A stretch of 61,446 nucleotides of DNA from Mycobacterium kyogaense (GTDB taxonomy: Bacteria; Actinomycetota; Actinomycetes; Mycobacteriales; Mycobacteriaceae): positions 1 through 61,446 of the forward strand of contig NZ_QJUA01000036.1 of NCBI RefSeq assembly GCF_003254575.1, given 5' to 3'. Of this stretch, positions 16,474-24,608 are shown one piece after another (position 1 is the first letter of the stretch; the number at the start of each line of letters is the position of its first letter). A model generated the notes under the pieces. The model searched no databases. It was not told where the DNA came from and was given only the letters and a program-made list of their open reading frames with translations. The position numbers and the translations under genes are program-made.

Positions 16474-17199
16474 ATGTGGTACTGGCTGTTCAAGTTCGTC
16501 TTCATGGGGCCGTTGTTGACATTGCTCGGCCGGCCCAAAGTGGAAGGCTTGGAGCATGTTCCGGCCAACGGTGCGGTGATCCTGGCCAGTAACCACCTGG
16601 CAGTGGCGGACAGTTTCTACCTGCCCCTGGTGGTGAACCGGCGAATCACGTTCCTCGCCAAGGCCGAGTACTTCACCGGAACGGGGCTCAAAGGGTGGTT
16701 CACCCGCTGGTTCTACACGGTGGCCGGGCAGGTGCCGATCGACCGCACCGACGCCGACAGCGCCCAGAGCGCGCTGACCACCGCCGAGCGCATCGTGAGC
16801 CAGGGCAAACTGCTCGGCATGTATCCGGAGGGCACGCGCTCGCCGGACGGCCGGCTCTACAAGGGCAAGACGGGTCTGGCCCGGCTCGCGCTCGAGACGC
16901 AGGTGCCCGTGATCCCGGTCGCGATGATCGGTACCGACGTCGTCAACCCGCCGGGCAGCAAGATGTGGCGCTTCGGCCGGGTGACGGTTCGCTTCGGCGC
17001 CCCGATGGACTTCTCCCGCTTCGAGGGTCTGGCCGGTAACCGTTTCATCGAGCGTGCGGTGATCGACGAGGTCATGTACGAGCTGATGCGTCTGTCCGGC
17101 CAGGAGTACGTCGACCTCTATGCGGCCGACATCAAAGAGGGAAAAGGTGAGGCGGCCGGGAAGCCGCCGACCCGGCTCCCGGAATCTGCCGCCGGCTGA
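16474..17199 (+). CDS. 1-acyl-glycerol-3-phosphate acyltransferase-like protein (PlsC family)
   Basis: A 241-aa membrane-associated acyltransferase. Motif I SNHLAVADS has the HX4D catalytic pair, motif III is YPEGTRSPDGRLYKGKTG and motif IV VIPVAMIGT. The enzyme family acylates lysophosphatidate in phospholipid synthesis; substrate preference cannot be read here. A hydrophobic N-terminus (WYWLFKFVFMGPLLTLLG) anchors it. Corresponds to Rv2182c. It is followed after 52 bp by a convergent glycosyltransferase gene. Confidence 0.9.
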   Translation: MWYWLFKFVFMGPLLTLLGRPKVEGLEHVPANGAVILASNHLAVADSFYLPLVVNRRITFLAKAEYFTGTGLKGWFTRWFYTVAGQVPIDRTDADSAQSALTTAERIVSQGKLLGMYPEGTRSPDGRLYKGKTGLARLALETQVPVIPVAMIGTDVVNPPGSKMWRFGRVTVRFGAPMDFSRFEGLAGNRFIERAVIDEVMYELMRLSGQEYVDLYAADIKEGKGEAAGKPPTRLPESAAG

Positions 17200-17251
17200 C
17201 TCCGGCGTGTCGCGCGCCCGGTGAGAAGCCGTGGCTGCGATCGGCGTCAGA

Positions 17252-18523
17252 TCACAGCCCGGAATGCGCTTCCGCGGTCAGTGGGCTCACGGCAGCCGTC
17301 CGGCTGCGCGTCGCGGCGGTCGTGACCGTGCCGGTGACGACGATCGTCGCCAGCGCCCACCACAGATAGGACGCTCCGGCCAGCTGTCGCCACAGCGAGG
17401 CCGTGGTCTCTCGGTGCTCGGGCAGCAGAGTGATCGGCGTCCACACCATCAAGGCCAACCCCACCACGAACACCGCCGCCAGGCCGGCGTGGCGCAACCG
17501 CACCGCCAGCACCGCCGTCGTCACCATCACCGGCAGGGTCCACACCCAGTGGTGCGACCACGACACCGGCGACACGGCCAGGCCGAACATCGCCACGCAT
17601 GTCAGCGCCAGCACCGACTGGTCGGCGCGGAGCGCCCGCCGTACCGCCCACACCGTCAGCGCCAGCACCGCGAAGCACGCCACCACCCACAGCACGAAGC
17701 GCACGTCCTCGCCGAGGCCCAGCCGCGCGAGTGCACCCGCGATGTTCTGGTTGGTGTTCAGCGTCGCGGTGCCGATCCGGTCGGTGTTGCGCACGGTTTC
17801 GGTCCAGTACTCCCACGAGTCCCGCCAGGCGAACGCGACGCCGAGCAGCGTCGCCCCGATCGCCGAGGCCACGGTCACCAGCAGCGCCCGGGTGTCGCGG
17901 CGCAGCAGGAAGTACAGCAGGAACACCGCAGGGGTGAGCTTGAGCGCGATCGCCACGCCCAGCAGCAGACCCCGCGGCCAGGGGGTGCGCCGCGGCACGC
18001 AGTCGGCGATCACCAGCGTCATCAACACGACGTTGATCTGGCCGAAGTCGAAGTTGGCGCGGATCGGCTCCAGGTAGATCACCGCGGGCGCCACGATCGC
18101 CGCGGCCAGCCACGTGCGGCGCAGCCAGGCCGGCTCACCGGTGAGCTGCGTCGTCGGCCACACGTCGAGACGCGTCAGCAGGATCACCGTCGACACCACC
18201 AGCAGGATCAGCGTGGTCACGGTGATCGCCACGCTGGCTGCTTCCAGGCTCAGCAGCGCGAACGGTGCGAACACCACGGCGGCCAGCGGGGGATAGGTGA
18301 AGGGCAGGTCGATGCCGCCGCGGGTGTGGAACGTCGCGCCGTCGGCGTAGAGCGGTTGGCCGTCCAGCCAGGCCCGTCCGCCCATGCGGTACACGTCGAT
18401 GTCGATCCGGTACGGGGTGTGGCCGAGCAGCCGCCAGGCCACCCCGACCAGCGCCATCACCGCCAGCAGGCAGAACAGCCGCCAGGCCAGCGTCGGCACC
18501 CAACCTGCCCGCAACGTCCTCAT
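17252..18523 (-). CDS. Alpha-(1->2) mannosyltransferase, GT87/GT-C membrane enzyme (Rv2181 type)
   Basis: A 423-aa polytopic glycosyltransferase that uses polyprenyl-phosphate mannose outside the membrane. About ten hydrophobic segments are visible; the first loop carries the acidic motif YRIDIDVYRMG typical of GT-C enzymes. Other conserved pieces are FTYPPLAAVVFAPFALL, PRGLLLGVAIALKLTPAVFL and SPVSWSHHWVW. In M. tuberculosis Rv2181 adds alpha-1,2 branches to LM/LAM. I start at ATG 18523 since the family N-terminus begins just before the first helix; a longer frame to 18625 would cross the divergent promoter. Confidence 0.9.
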   Translation of the reverse strand: MRTLRAGWVPTLAWRLFCLLAVMALVGVAWRLLGHTPYRIDIDVYRMGGRAWLDGQPLYADGATFHTRGGIDLPFTYPPLAAVVFAPFALLSLEAASVAITVTTLILLVVSTVILLTRLDVWPTTQLTGEPAWLRRTWLAAAIVAPAVIYLEPIRANFDFGQINVVLMTLVIADCVPRRTPWPRGLLLGVAIALKLTPAVFLLYFLLRRDTRALLVTVASAIGATLLGVAFAWRDSWEYWTETVRNTDRIGTATLNTNQNIAGALARLGLGEDVRFVLWVVACFAVLALTVWAVRRALRADQSVLALTCVAMFGLAVSPVSWSHHWVWTLPVMVTTAVLAVRLRHAGLAAVFVVGLALMVWTPITLLPEHRETTASLWRQLAGASYLWWALATIVVTGTVTTAATRSRTAAVSPLTAEAHSGL

Positions 18524-18533
18524 ATCGCCGACC

Positions 18534-18539
18534 AGACTA
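18534..18539 (-). promoter_or_regulatory. Candidate -10 element for the GT87 gene
   Basis: Minus-strand TAGTCT (TANNNT) ends 10 nt before ATG 18523, which would give a leader of only a few nucleotides. No ribosome site is seen. Confidence 0.35.
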
Positions 18540-18607
18540 TCGGTGCGCACCGCGGCGCAGGCGCGACCCCGGGCCGCGACACGCGCTGGTCGACGGGACT
18601 TTTGGCG

Positions 18608-18613
18608 TACGTT
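18608..18613 (+). promoter_or_regulatory. -10 element of a leaderless promoter for the Rv2180c-type gene
   Basis: TACGTT (TANNNT) followed by 6 nt and GTG 18620. It fixes the start of this gene and shows that the long open frame upstream of it is not used. Confidence 0.55.
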
Positions 18614-18619
18614 CTCCTC

Positions 18620-19504
18620 GTGCACCCGACCCTGGACATCGACTTCGGGTTACCCGACGGCATCCCGTACTCCCGGTTACCGCTGGTGTGCTGCCTGGTC
18701 GCGTTCATCCTGACGTTCTTCGTGACCCGCACGATCGTGCGGTACATCCGCAGCCACGCCGACAGCGATGCCCCTCGTAAGTGGTGGCAGCCGCGCAACA
18801 TCTCCGGCGGCGGCGGGCTGCACATCCATCACGTGGTGATCGGTGTGATCCTGGTCATGGTCTCCGGGGTCGCGATGGTCACGCTGGCTGTCGACGGGGG
18901 TGTACCCGAGTTCACCGCGGCGTCGATCGTCTTCGGGATCGGCGCGGCGCTGGTGCTCGACGAGTTCGCGCTGATCCTGCACCTGTCCGACGTCTACTGG
19001 TCCGAAGACGGCCGGGCATCGGTGGACGCGGTGTTCGTCGCCGTCGCGGTGGCGGGCCTGCTGATCCTGGGCTTCAATCCGCTGTCGTTCTTCGACGTCA
19101 CCATCTGGCGGGACGACAACTCGGTCGCCGCGCGTGCGATCGTGATCGGCTCCGCGGTGGTGACGCTGCTGCTCGCGGTGATCGTGTTGATGAAAGGCAA
19201 GGTGTGGACCGGGTTGATCGGCATGTTCATCACCCCGCTGCTGCTGGTCGGCGCCGTCCGGCTGTCTCGTCCACATGCGCCGTGGGCGCGGTGGCGGTAC
19301 ACGAACCGGCCGCGCAAGATGCACCGCGCCCTGGAGCGGGAACGCTGGCTGCGCCGACCGGTCATCCAGGCCAAACTCTGGCTGCAGGACGCGATCTCGG
19401 GCATGCCGAAGTTCCCGGACGACAAGCTCGTCGACCAGGAACTCGATCGCGAGATCCACGCCGCGCCCGCGCCCAGCAGGGACCCCGGCAAGGACGCTGC
19501 CTAG
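18620..19504 (+). CDS. Polytopic membrane protein (Rv2180c type), unknown function
   Basis: A 294-aa integral membrane protein beginning VHPTLDIDFG at a leaderless GTG. It has seven or so hydrophobic segments, the first at about 21-41, and a histidine-containing motif GGGGLHIHHVVIGV near residue 70 that could bind metal or lipid. An Asp-rich loop VLDEFALILHLSDVYW follows. The C-terminal ~70 residues are basic and cytoplasmic (WRYTNRPRKMHRALERERW). I know no function for the family. Its TAG stop overlaps the next start by one base (TAGTG), so it is co-transcribed with RNase AS. Confidence 0.8.
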   Translation: MHPTLDIDFGLPDGIPYSRLPLVCCLVAFILTFFVTRTIVRYIRSHADSDAPRKWWQPRNISGGGGLHIHHVVIGVILVMVSGVAMVTLAVDGGVPEFTAASIVFGIGAALVLDEFALILHLSDVYWSEDGRASVDAVFVAVAVAGLLILGFNPLSFFDVTIWRDDNSVAARAIVIGSAVVTLLLAVIVLMKGKVWTGLIGMFITPLLLVGAVRLSRPHAPWARWRYTNRPRKMHRALERERWLRRPVIQAKLWLQDAISGMPKFPDDKLVDQELDREIHAAPAPSRDPGKDAA

Positions 19505-19992
19505 TGCGCTACTTCTACGACACCGAGTTCATCGACAACGGCCGCACGATCGAGCTCATCTCGATCGGCGTCGCCGCCGAGGACGGCCGCGAGTACTACG
19601 CGATCTCGACCGAGTTCGACCCCGAGCGGGCCGGCCGGTGGGTGCGCAAGAACGTGCTCCCCAAGCTGCCGTCGCCGGCGTCGAAGCTGTGGCGGTCCCG
19701 GCGCCAGATCCGCTCGGAGCTGGAGGATTTCTTCGGCGTCGACGGTGACGAGCCGATCGAGCTGTGGGCCTGGGTCGGCGCCTACGACCATGTGGTGCTC
19801 TGCCAGCTGTGGGGTCCGATGACGGATCTGCCGCCGGCGATGCCGCGGTTCACCCGGGAGTTGCGCCAGTTCTGGGAGGACCACGGCAGCCCGCGGATGC
19901 CGCCCCGGCCCCGGGACGCCCACGACGCGCTCGTCGACGCCAAGCACAACCTGGTCCGCTACCAGCTCATCACCGGCGAAAAGTGGTTTTGA
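19504..19992 (+). CDS. 3'-5' exoribonuclease RNase AS (Rv2179c type)
   Basis: A 162-aa DEDD-family exoribonuclease. The metal ligands are in FYDTEFID (D and E at about 6 and 8), GAYDHVVL (D at about 95) and DAHDALVDAKHN (H and D near the C-terminus). The M. tuberculosis protein degrades adenylate-containing RNA and is dimeric. The GTG start overlaps the stop of the upstream membrane protein gene by one base. No ribosome site is visible, in agreement with translational coupling. Confidence 0.9.
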   Translation: MRYFYDTEFIDNGRTIELISIGVAAEDGREYYAISTEFDPERAGRWVRKNVLPKLPSPASKLWRSRRQIRSELEDFFGVDGDEPIELWAWVGAYDHVVLCQLWGPMTDLPPAMPRFTRELRQFWEDHGSPRMPPRPRDAHDALVDAKHNLVRYQLITGEKWF

Positions 19993-20000
19993 CCCGCCGT

Positions 20001-20006
20001 TACCAT
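20001..20006 (+). promoter_or_regulatory. -10 element of a leaderless aroG promoter
   Basis: TACCAT (TANNNT) followed by 6 nt and GTG 20013, in a 20-bp gap after the RNase AS gene. Confidence 0.55.
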
Positions 20007-20012
20007 GGGTGG

Positions 20013-21401
20013 GTGAACTGGACCGTCGACGTACCCATCGACCAGCTGCCTCCGCTGCCTCCGCTGCCTGAGGATCTGCGTACGCGCCTGGACGCGGCCC
20101 TGGCCCGCGAGGCGCTGCAGCAGCCGAGCTGGGACGCCGGGCAGGCTGCCGCGATGCGGACCGTGTTGGAGAGCGTGCCCCCGGTGACCGTGCCCTCAGA
20201 GGTCGAGAAGCTCAAGGCCCAGCTGGCCGACGTGGCGCGCGGTAAGGCGTTCCTGCTACAGGGCGGCGATTGCGCCGAGACGTTCGTCGACAACACCGAA
20301 CCGCACATCCGCGCCAACATCCGCACGCTGCTGCAGATGGCGGTGGTGCTGACCTACGGCGCGAGCATGCCCGTGGTGAAGGTGGCCCGTATCGCCGGCC
20401 AGTACGCGAAGCCACGGTCGTCGGACACCGACGCGCTGGGCTTGAGGTCCTACCGCGGCGACATGGTCAACGGGTTCGCCCCCGATGCTGCGGTGCGCGA
20501 GCACGATCCGTCGCGACTGGTGCGCGCGTACGCCAACGCCAGCGCCGCGATGAATCTGGTTCGGGCGCTGACCTCGTCGGGGATGGCGTCGCTGCATCAC
20601 GTCCACGAGTGGAACCGGGAGTTCGTCCGCACCTCGCCCGCCGGGGCGCGCTACGAGGCGCTGGCCGGCGAGATCGATCGTGGGATGCGGTTCATGAGTG
20701 CCTGCCGGGTCGACGACCGCAACCTCGACACCGCCGAGATCTTCGCCAGCCATGAGGCGCTGGTGCTCGACTACGAGCGCGCGATGCTGCGGATGGACAC
20801 CGAGTCGACCACCGGGCCGAAGCTCTACGACCTGTCCGCGCACTTCCTGTGGATCGGCGAGCGCACGCGCCAGCTCGACGGCGCTCACGTCGCACTCGCA
20901 GAGGTGATCGCCAATCCGATCGGTATCAAGATCGGGCCGTCGACGTCGCCGGAGCTGGCCGTGGAGTACGTCGAGCGGCTGGACCCGAACAACGAGGCCG
21001 GCCGTCTGACGCTGGTCAGCCGGATGGGCAACCACAAGGTCCGCGACGTGCTGCCGGCGATCATCGAGAAGGTGCAGGCCTCGGGCCATCAGGTGATCTG
21101 GCAGTGCGATCCGATGCACGGCAACACCCACGAGTCGTCGACGGGGTACAAGACGCGGCACTTCGATCGCATCGTCGACGAGGTGCAGGGCTTCTTCGAG
21201 GTGCACCATGCGCTGGGCACCCACCCGGGCGGCATCCACGTCGAGATCACCGGCGAGAACGTCACCGAGTGTCTCGGTGGCGCGCAGGACATTTCGGACT
21301 CCGATTTGGCCGGTCGCTACGAGACGGCGTGCGATCCGCGACTGAACACGCAGCAGTCGCTGGAGCTGGCGTTCTTGGTCGCGGAGATGCTGCGCGACTA
21401 G
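20013..21401 (+). CDS. aroG: Class II 3-deoxy-D-arabino-heptulosonate 7-phosphate (DAHP) synthase
   Basis: A 462-aa plant-type DAHP synthase, first enzyme of the shikimate pathway, condensing PEP and erythrose 4-phosphate. Diagnostic stretches include FLLQGGDCAETF (metal-binding Cys), YRGDMVNGFAP, QCDPMHGNTHE and HPGGIHVEITGENVTEC. Length and N-terminus (VNWTVDVPIDQLPPLPPLP) match the M. tuberculosis enzyme, so GTG 20013 is secure; that enzyme is feedback-inhibited by aromatic amino acids and activates chorismate mutase in a complex. Its TAG stop is shared, as CTAG, with the convergent pknL. Confidence 0.97.
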   Translation: MNWTVDVPIDQLPPLPPLPEDLRTRLDAALAREALQQPSWDAGQAAAMRTVLESVPPVTVPSEVEKLKAQLADVARGKAFLLQGGDCAETFVDNTEPHIRANIRTLLQMAVVLTYGASMPVVKVARIAGQYAKPRSSDTDALGLRSYRGDMVNGFAPDAAVREHDPSRLVRAYANASAAMNLVRALTSSGMASLHHVHEWNREFVRTSPAGARYEALAGEIDRGMRFMSACRVDDRNLDTAEIFASHEALVLDYERAMLRMDTESTTGPKLYDLSAHFLWIGERTRQLDGAHVALAEVIANPIGIKIGPSTSPELAVEYVERLDPNNEAGRLTLVSRMGNHKVRDVLPAIIEKVQASGHQVIWQCDPMHGNTHESSTGYKTRHFDRIVDEVQGFFEVHHALGTHPGGIHVEITGENVTECLGGAQDISDSDLAGRYETACDPRLNTQQSLELAFLVAEMLRD

Positions 21402-22603
21402 AGCAGATTGTGCAGGTTGGTGCCGAGCGTCCACGCGCCGGCGCCGGCCAGCGCCGCCAGCGTCATCACGGCGATGACCCAGAACAGCAGCACGCGCCGG
21501 GCGCGCTGGCGGGCCCAGTAGAACTCCTCGAGGTCGATTCCGGCGAATCGCCCTGTCAACGGCCAATGTTCGTCGTCGAAATCGGAGTCGTCGTCCGCAT
21601 TGTCCGGCTCGGGTGCGGGCGCCTCGTCGCGTTCCATGACCCGGGTGTGCCGCGGGCCGGCGAGGTTCGTCGTCGGTGCGTCGACGACGGACGCCGACTG
21701 GTGCATCGCGGAGTTGCGCGGGGAGGGCACCGTGAATCGGGGCAGCCCGAGTTGGACCGCGATCGCGTCGAGTTCCTCGCCCATCTCGGCCGCGTCGGCG
21801 AAGCGGCCCGCCGGGTCGCGCGCCGTTGCGCACGCCACGAGTTCGTCGAATTGCCGTGGCACACCGGCGATCCTGCTGCTCGGCGGGGGCACGTCGTGGT
21901 CCAGCCGCTGGTAGGCGACGGCGAGCGGATTGTCGCCGGTGAACGGTGTGCTGCCGGTGAGCAGTTCGAAGACCAGGACGCCGGCGGCGTACACGTCGCC
22001 GCGGGCGTCGGTGTCGCCGGCCGACACCTGCTCGGGCGCCAGATACGCGGCGGTGCCGAGGATCACACTGGTCGAGGTGATCTTGGCCTCGGCCAGGGCT
22101 CGCACCAGGCCGAAGTCGGCGATCTTGACCTCGCCGTCATCGCTGATGAGTACGTTCTCGGGTTTGACGTCGCGGTGCACCAGTCCGGCCCGGTGAGCGG
22201 CGGCCAGCCCGGACAGCACGGGCCGCAGCACCGCGGCCACCGCGTGCGGCGGCATCGGGCCGCGCTCCCGCAGCAGCTCGCGCAGCGTGCCGCCGTCGAC
22301 GAGTTCCATGGCCAGATAGGGGGGTTCGCCGCCGTGGGTGCCGCCGCCCTGGTCGTACACCGAGACCAGGCCGGGGTCCTTCAGCCGGGCGACGGCCCTG
22401 GCTTCGCGCTGGAACCGGGTGAGGAACTGTTCGTCGCCGGCGTAGCGGCTGTCCATGACCTTCAACGCCACCGGGCGGTCCAGCCGCATGTCCACGCCGC
22501 GGTACACCGCGGACATGCCGCCGGTGGCGATCAGGGCGCCGACGCGGTAGCGGCCGTCCAGCACTGCGCCGGTGAGCCCGCCGGTCGGCTGGAAGGTTTC
22601 CAT
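21398..22603 (-). CDS. pknL: Serine/threonine protein kinase PknL
   Basis: A 401-aa receptor-like kinase. The kinase domain (about 15-275) has the glycine loop IATGGMSAVYRG, the lysine in VALKVMDSRYAGDEQFL, HRDVKPENVLI, IADFGLVRA and a Thr/Ser-rich activation loop KITSTSVILGTAAYLAPEQ. A disordered juxtamembrane segment follows, then one helix near the C-terminus (VLLFWVIAVMTLAALAGAG) with only a short outside tail, so no sensor domain. ATG 22603 is preferred because TACCAT ends 7 nt before it; an ATG at 22612 adds three residues. It is divergent from the Rv2175c-type gene, whose product is a known PknL substrate in M. tuberculosis. Confidence 0.94.
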   Translation of the reverse strand: METFQPTGGLTGAVLDGRYRVGALIATGGMSAVYRGVDMRLDRPVALKVMDSRYAGDEQFLTRFQREARAVARLKDPGLVSVYDQGGGTHGGEPPYLAMELVDGGTLRELLRERGPMPPHAVAAVLRPVLSGLAAAHRAGLVHRDVKPENVLISDDGEVKIADFGLVRALAEAKITSTSVILGTAAYLAPEQVSAGDTDARGDVYAAGVLVFELLTGSTPFTGDNPLAVAYQRLDHDVPPPSSRIAGVPRQFDELVACATARDPAGRFADAAEMGEELDAIAVQLGLPRFTVPSPRNSAMHQSASVVDAPTTNLAGPRHTRVMERDEAPAPEPDNADDDSDFDDEHWPLTGRFAGIDLEEFYWARQRARRVLLFWVIAVMTLAALAGAGAWTLGTNLHNLL

Positions 22604-22610
22604 CGGACTC

Positions 22611-22616
22611 ATGGTA
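22611..22616 (-). promoter_or_regulatory. -10 element of a leaderless pknL promoter, inside a direct repeat
   Basis: Minus-strand TACCAT followed by 7 nt and ATG 22603. The plus-strand sequence TGGTACGAGCC occurs twice, at 22612-22622 and 22625-22635, so the hexamer region is duplicated 13 bp upstream. Confidence 0.5.
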
Positions 22617-22684
22617 CGAGCCAGTGGTACGAGCCTGTGCGCTGCCGACCCGCCAAGCGGGCATCGCGAGGTGCCCGGTGCGCC

Positions 22685-22690
22685 TAGACT
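22685..22690 (+). promoter_or_regulatory. -10 element of a leaderless promoter for the Rv2175c-type gene
   Basis: TAGACT (TANNNT) followed by 7 nt and ATG 22698. It is divergent from and within 100 bp of the pknL promoter. Confidence 0.55.
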
Positions 22691-22697
22691 CTGTGCG

Positions 22698-23102
22698 ATG
22701 AGCAGCATTCCGACTGCCGAGGACGTGTTGTCTCCCGATGAGGACGTCTACGACCTGCCCACAGTCGCCCGCCTGTTGAAGATTCCGGTCAGCAAGGTGC
22801 ATCAGCACCTGCGGGAAGGACAGCTGGTCGCCGTGCGCCGCGGCCGGGAGGTGGTGGTCCCCAAGGTCTTCTTCGACGAGAAGGGCCACGTGGTCAAGCC
22901 GCTGCCGGGTCTACTCGTCGTGCTGCGGGACGGCGGGTATCACGAAACCGAGATCGTGCGGTGGCTGTTCACCCCGGATTCGTCGCTGACGATCCGGCGT
23001 GATGGGGCGACCGACGGGCTCGCTAATGCGCGCCCGGTGGACGCGCTGCATTCGCACCAGGCTCGAGAGGTGGTTCGCCGGGCGCAGGCGATGGCGTACT
23101 GA
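22698..23102 (+). CDS. Winged helix-turn-helix DNA-binding protein, probable PknL substrate (Rv2175c type)
   Basis: A 134-aa protein. After an acidic N-terminal arm with Thr/Ser (MSSIPTAEDVLSPDED), the part phosphorylated by PknL in the M. tuberculosis protein, comes a winged HTH: YDLPTVARLLKIPVSKVHQH as helix-turn-helix and VAVRRGREVVVPKVFF as wing. A C-terminal domain follows (WLFTPDSSLTI). Kinase and substrate genes are divergent, with both promoters in a ~95-bp gap, so the protein might control this region. The last 80 bp are overlapped on the other strand by the end of mptA. Confidence 0.87.
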   Translation: MSSIPTAEDVLSPDEDVYDLPTVARLLKIPVSKVHQHLREGQLVAVRRGREVVVPKVFFDEKGHVVKPLPGLLVVLRDGGYHETEIVRWLFTPDSSLTIRRDGATDGLANARPVDALHSHQAREVVRRAQAMAY

Positions 23103-24606
23103 GCCCGGACGTGTCAGCGCCCTCCGGGGCTCTGACGGGTGCGCGGTGCAGCCAGTACCACGCGCCGACGGCACACGCCGTGGCGAGCGCGACGTGGAAC
23201 CACGAGTACATGCCGTGGGCACCGTCGGGTCGCCAGATCACCGTGATCCACGTCGAGAACGCGGCGATCAGCGCGATGGCCCGCGGCGACTGGGCGAGCG
23301 CGGCCATCACCGCGAGCGGCCAGGTGTAGTACCACGGCAGCGCCGCAGGCACGAACAGCACCACGATCACCATCAGCGTGGCGATGCCCATCAGCGCGTC
23401 GCGATCGGTGCGCCGGTATCTCCACCACAGCACCGGCGCCGACACGGCGATGATGCCGATCCCGATGATGCGCAGGATGTCCAGCACCGCATAGAAGTTC
23501 ACGGGGATGACGAGCCCGATCACCGCGTTGGTGAAGTTCGCGATGGCCGTGGGGATCGTCAGCCAGTTGATGATCTTGACCGACCCGGCCAGCGCCGTCA
23601 GCCAGCCCAGCCCCACACCGGCGGCCAGGGACAGCACTGCGAACACCGCCGCGAACACGACCACACACGAGGCGGTGGCGACCAGGAACGCCTTGCCCGG
23701 GGAGAAGCCGCGCCGCTGCTGCAGGCCGCGCGCCCACACCCACACCATGAACGGAAGGGCCAGGCCCGCGGTGGCTTTCACCGCGACGGCGACCCCGATC
23801 AGGGTCACCCCTGACACGCAGCGGCCACCGAAACACAGCGCGATGCCGGCCATCATCAGCCCCACCATCAGCATCTCGTTGTGCACGCCGCCCATCAGCT
23901 GGATGATCACCAGCGGATTCAGCACGCAGATCCACAGGGCGGCAGCTGTGTTAGCGCCGACATGGCGGGCCACCCGCGGAACCGCCCAGATCAGCAGGGC
24001 CAGGCCGGGCAGCATGCACAGCCGCAGCAGCATGGTGCCGGCGACGACGTCGTTGCCGACGAGCATCGTGACGAACTTGGCGACCAGGATGAAGGCGGGC
24101 CCGTACGGGGCCGTCGTCGTGGTCCAGATGGGACTCACGTTGTCCAGCAACGAGTTCGGATTGTCGATCGGCCCGACCAGGTAGGGGTCGAACCCGTCCC
24201 GCAGCAGCGCGCCCTGAGCGAGGTAGGAGTAGGTGTCGCGGCTGAACAGCGGAACGCTGAGCAGCAGCGGCGCCAGCCAGAAGCCGGTGGTGACCACCAT
24301 CGTGTAATGCGTTGCGGTCCGGGCGATCACGTGCCGGCCCAGCCAGAGCCAGGCAAGCAGCATCAGGGCCACACCGCTCCACAGCAGCAGAGACGAGAGC
24401 ACCAGGCCGTGCCCGAACCTCAGCCACGACAGGTGCATCGACTCGAGCACCGGGTCGTGCAGCCGGGTGCTGCCGGCGCCGAGGCCGCCGGCGGTGACGA
24501 GTACCGCCCCCAGTGCCCCGACCCAGGCGGGTTTGGCCGCCGGTGATGCCGCGAAGGCGCGGAACCGCGGCAGCGGCGGTGCGGGGGAGAGCGCGGGTGT
24601 CGTCAT
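23023..24606 (-). CDS. mptA: Alpha-(1->6) mannopyranosyltransferase MptA
   Basis: A 527-aa GT-C enzyme with about 12-13 membrane helices, acting on the outer face with polyprenyl-phosphate mannose to extend the mannan core of LM/LAM. The first periplasmic loop holds the acidic motif SVPLFSRDTYSYLAQG; further conserved parts are PYGPAFILVAKFVT and GGVHNEMLMVGLM. The ATG is 2 nt after the idsA2 stop, so the prenyl synthase that may feed its lipid donor is in the same operon. The hydrophilic C-terminal ~35 residues (Pro/Gly/Ala-rich) include the segment that overlaps the Rv2175c-type gene. Confidence 0.92.
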   Translation of the reverse strand: MTTPALSPAPPLPRFRAFAASPAAKPAWVGALGAVLVTAGGLGAGSTRLHDPVLESMHLSWLRFGHGLVLSSLLLWSGVALMLLAWLWLGRHVIARTATHYTMVVTTGFWLAPLLLSVPLFSRDTYSYLAQGALLRDGFDPYLVGPIDNPNSLLDNVSPIWTTTTAPYGPAFILVAKFVTMLVGNDVVAGTMLLRLCMLPGLALLIWAVPRVARHVGANTAAALWICVLNPLVIIQLMGGVHNEMLMVGLMMAGIALCFGGRCVSGVTLIGVAVAVKATAGLALPFMVWVWARGLQQRRGFSPGKAFLVATASCVVVFAAVFAVLSLAAGVGLGWLTALAGSVKIINWLTIPTAIANFTNAVIGLVIPVNFYAVLDILRIIGIGIIAVSAPVLWWRYRRTDRDALMGIATLMVIVVLFVPAALPWYYTWPLAVMAALAQSPRAIALIAAFSTWITVIWRPDGAHGMYSWFHVALATACAVGAWYWLHRAPVRAPEGADTSGLSTPSPAPGEPPLEPGANAARPPGAH

Positions 24607-24608
24607 GC

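Noticed and set aside
17231..18619. Long in-frame extension in front of the Rv2180c-type gene
   Set aside because: It is the antisense of the GT87 gene, rich in Arg/Gln/His; a leaderless promoter places the start at 18620.
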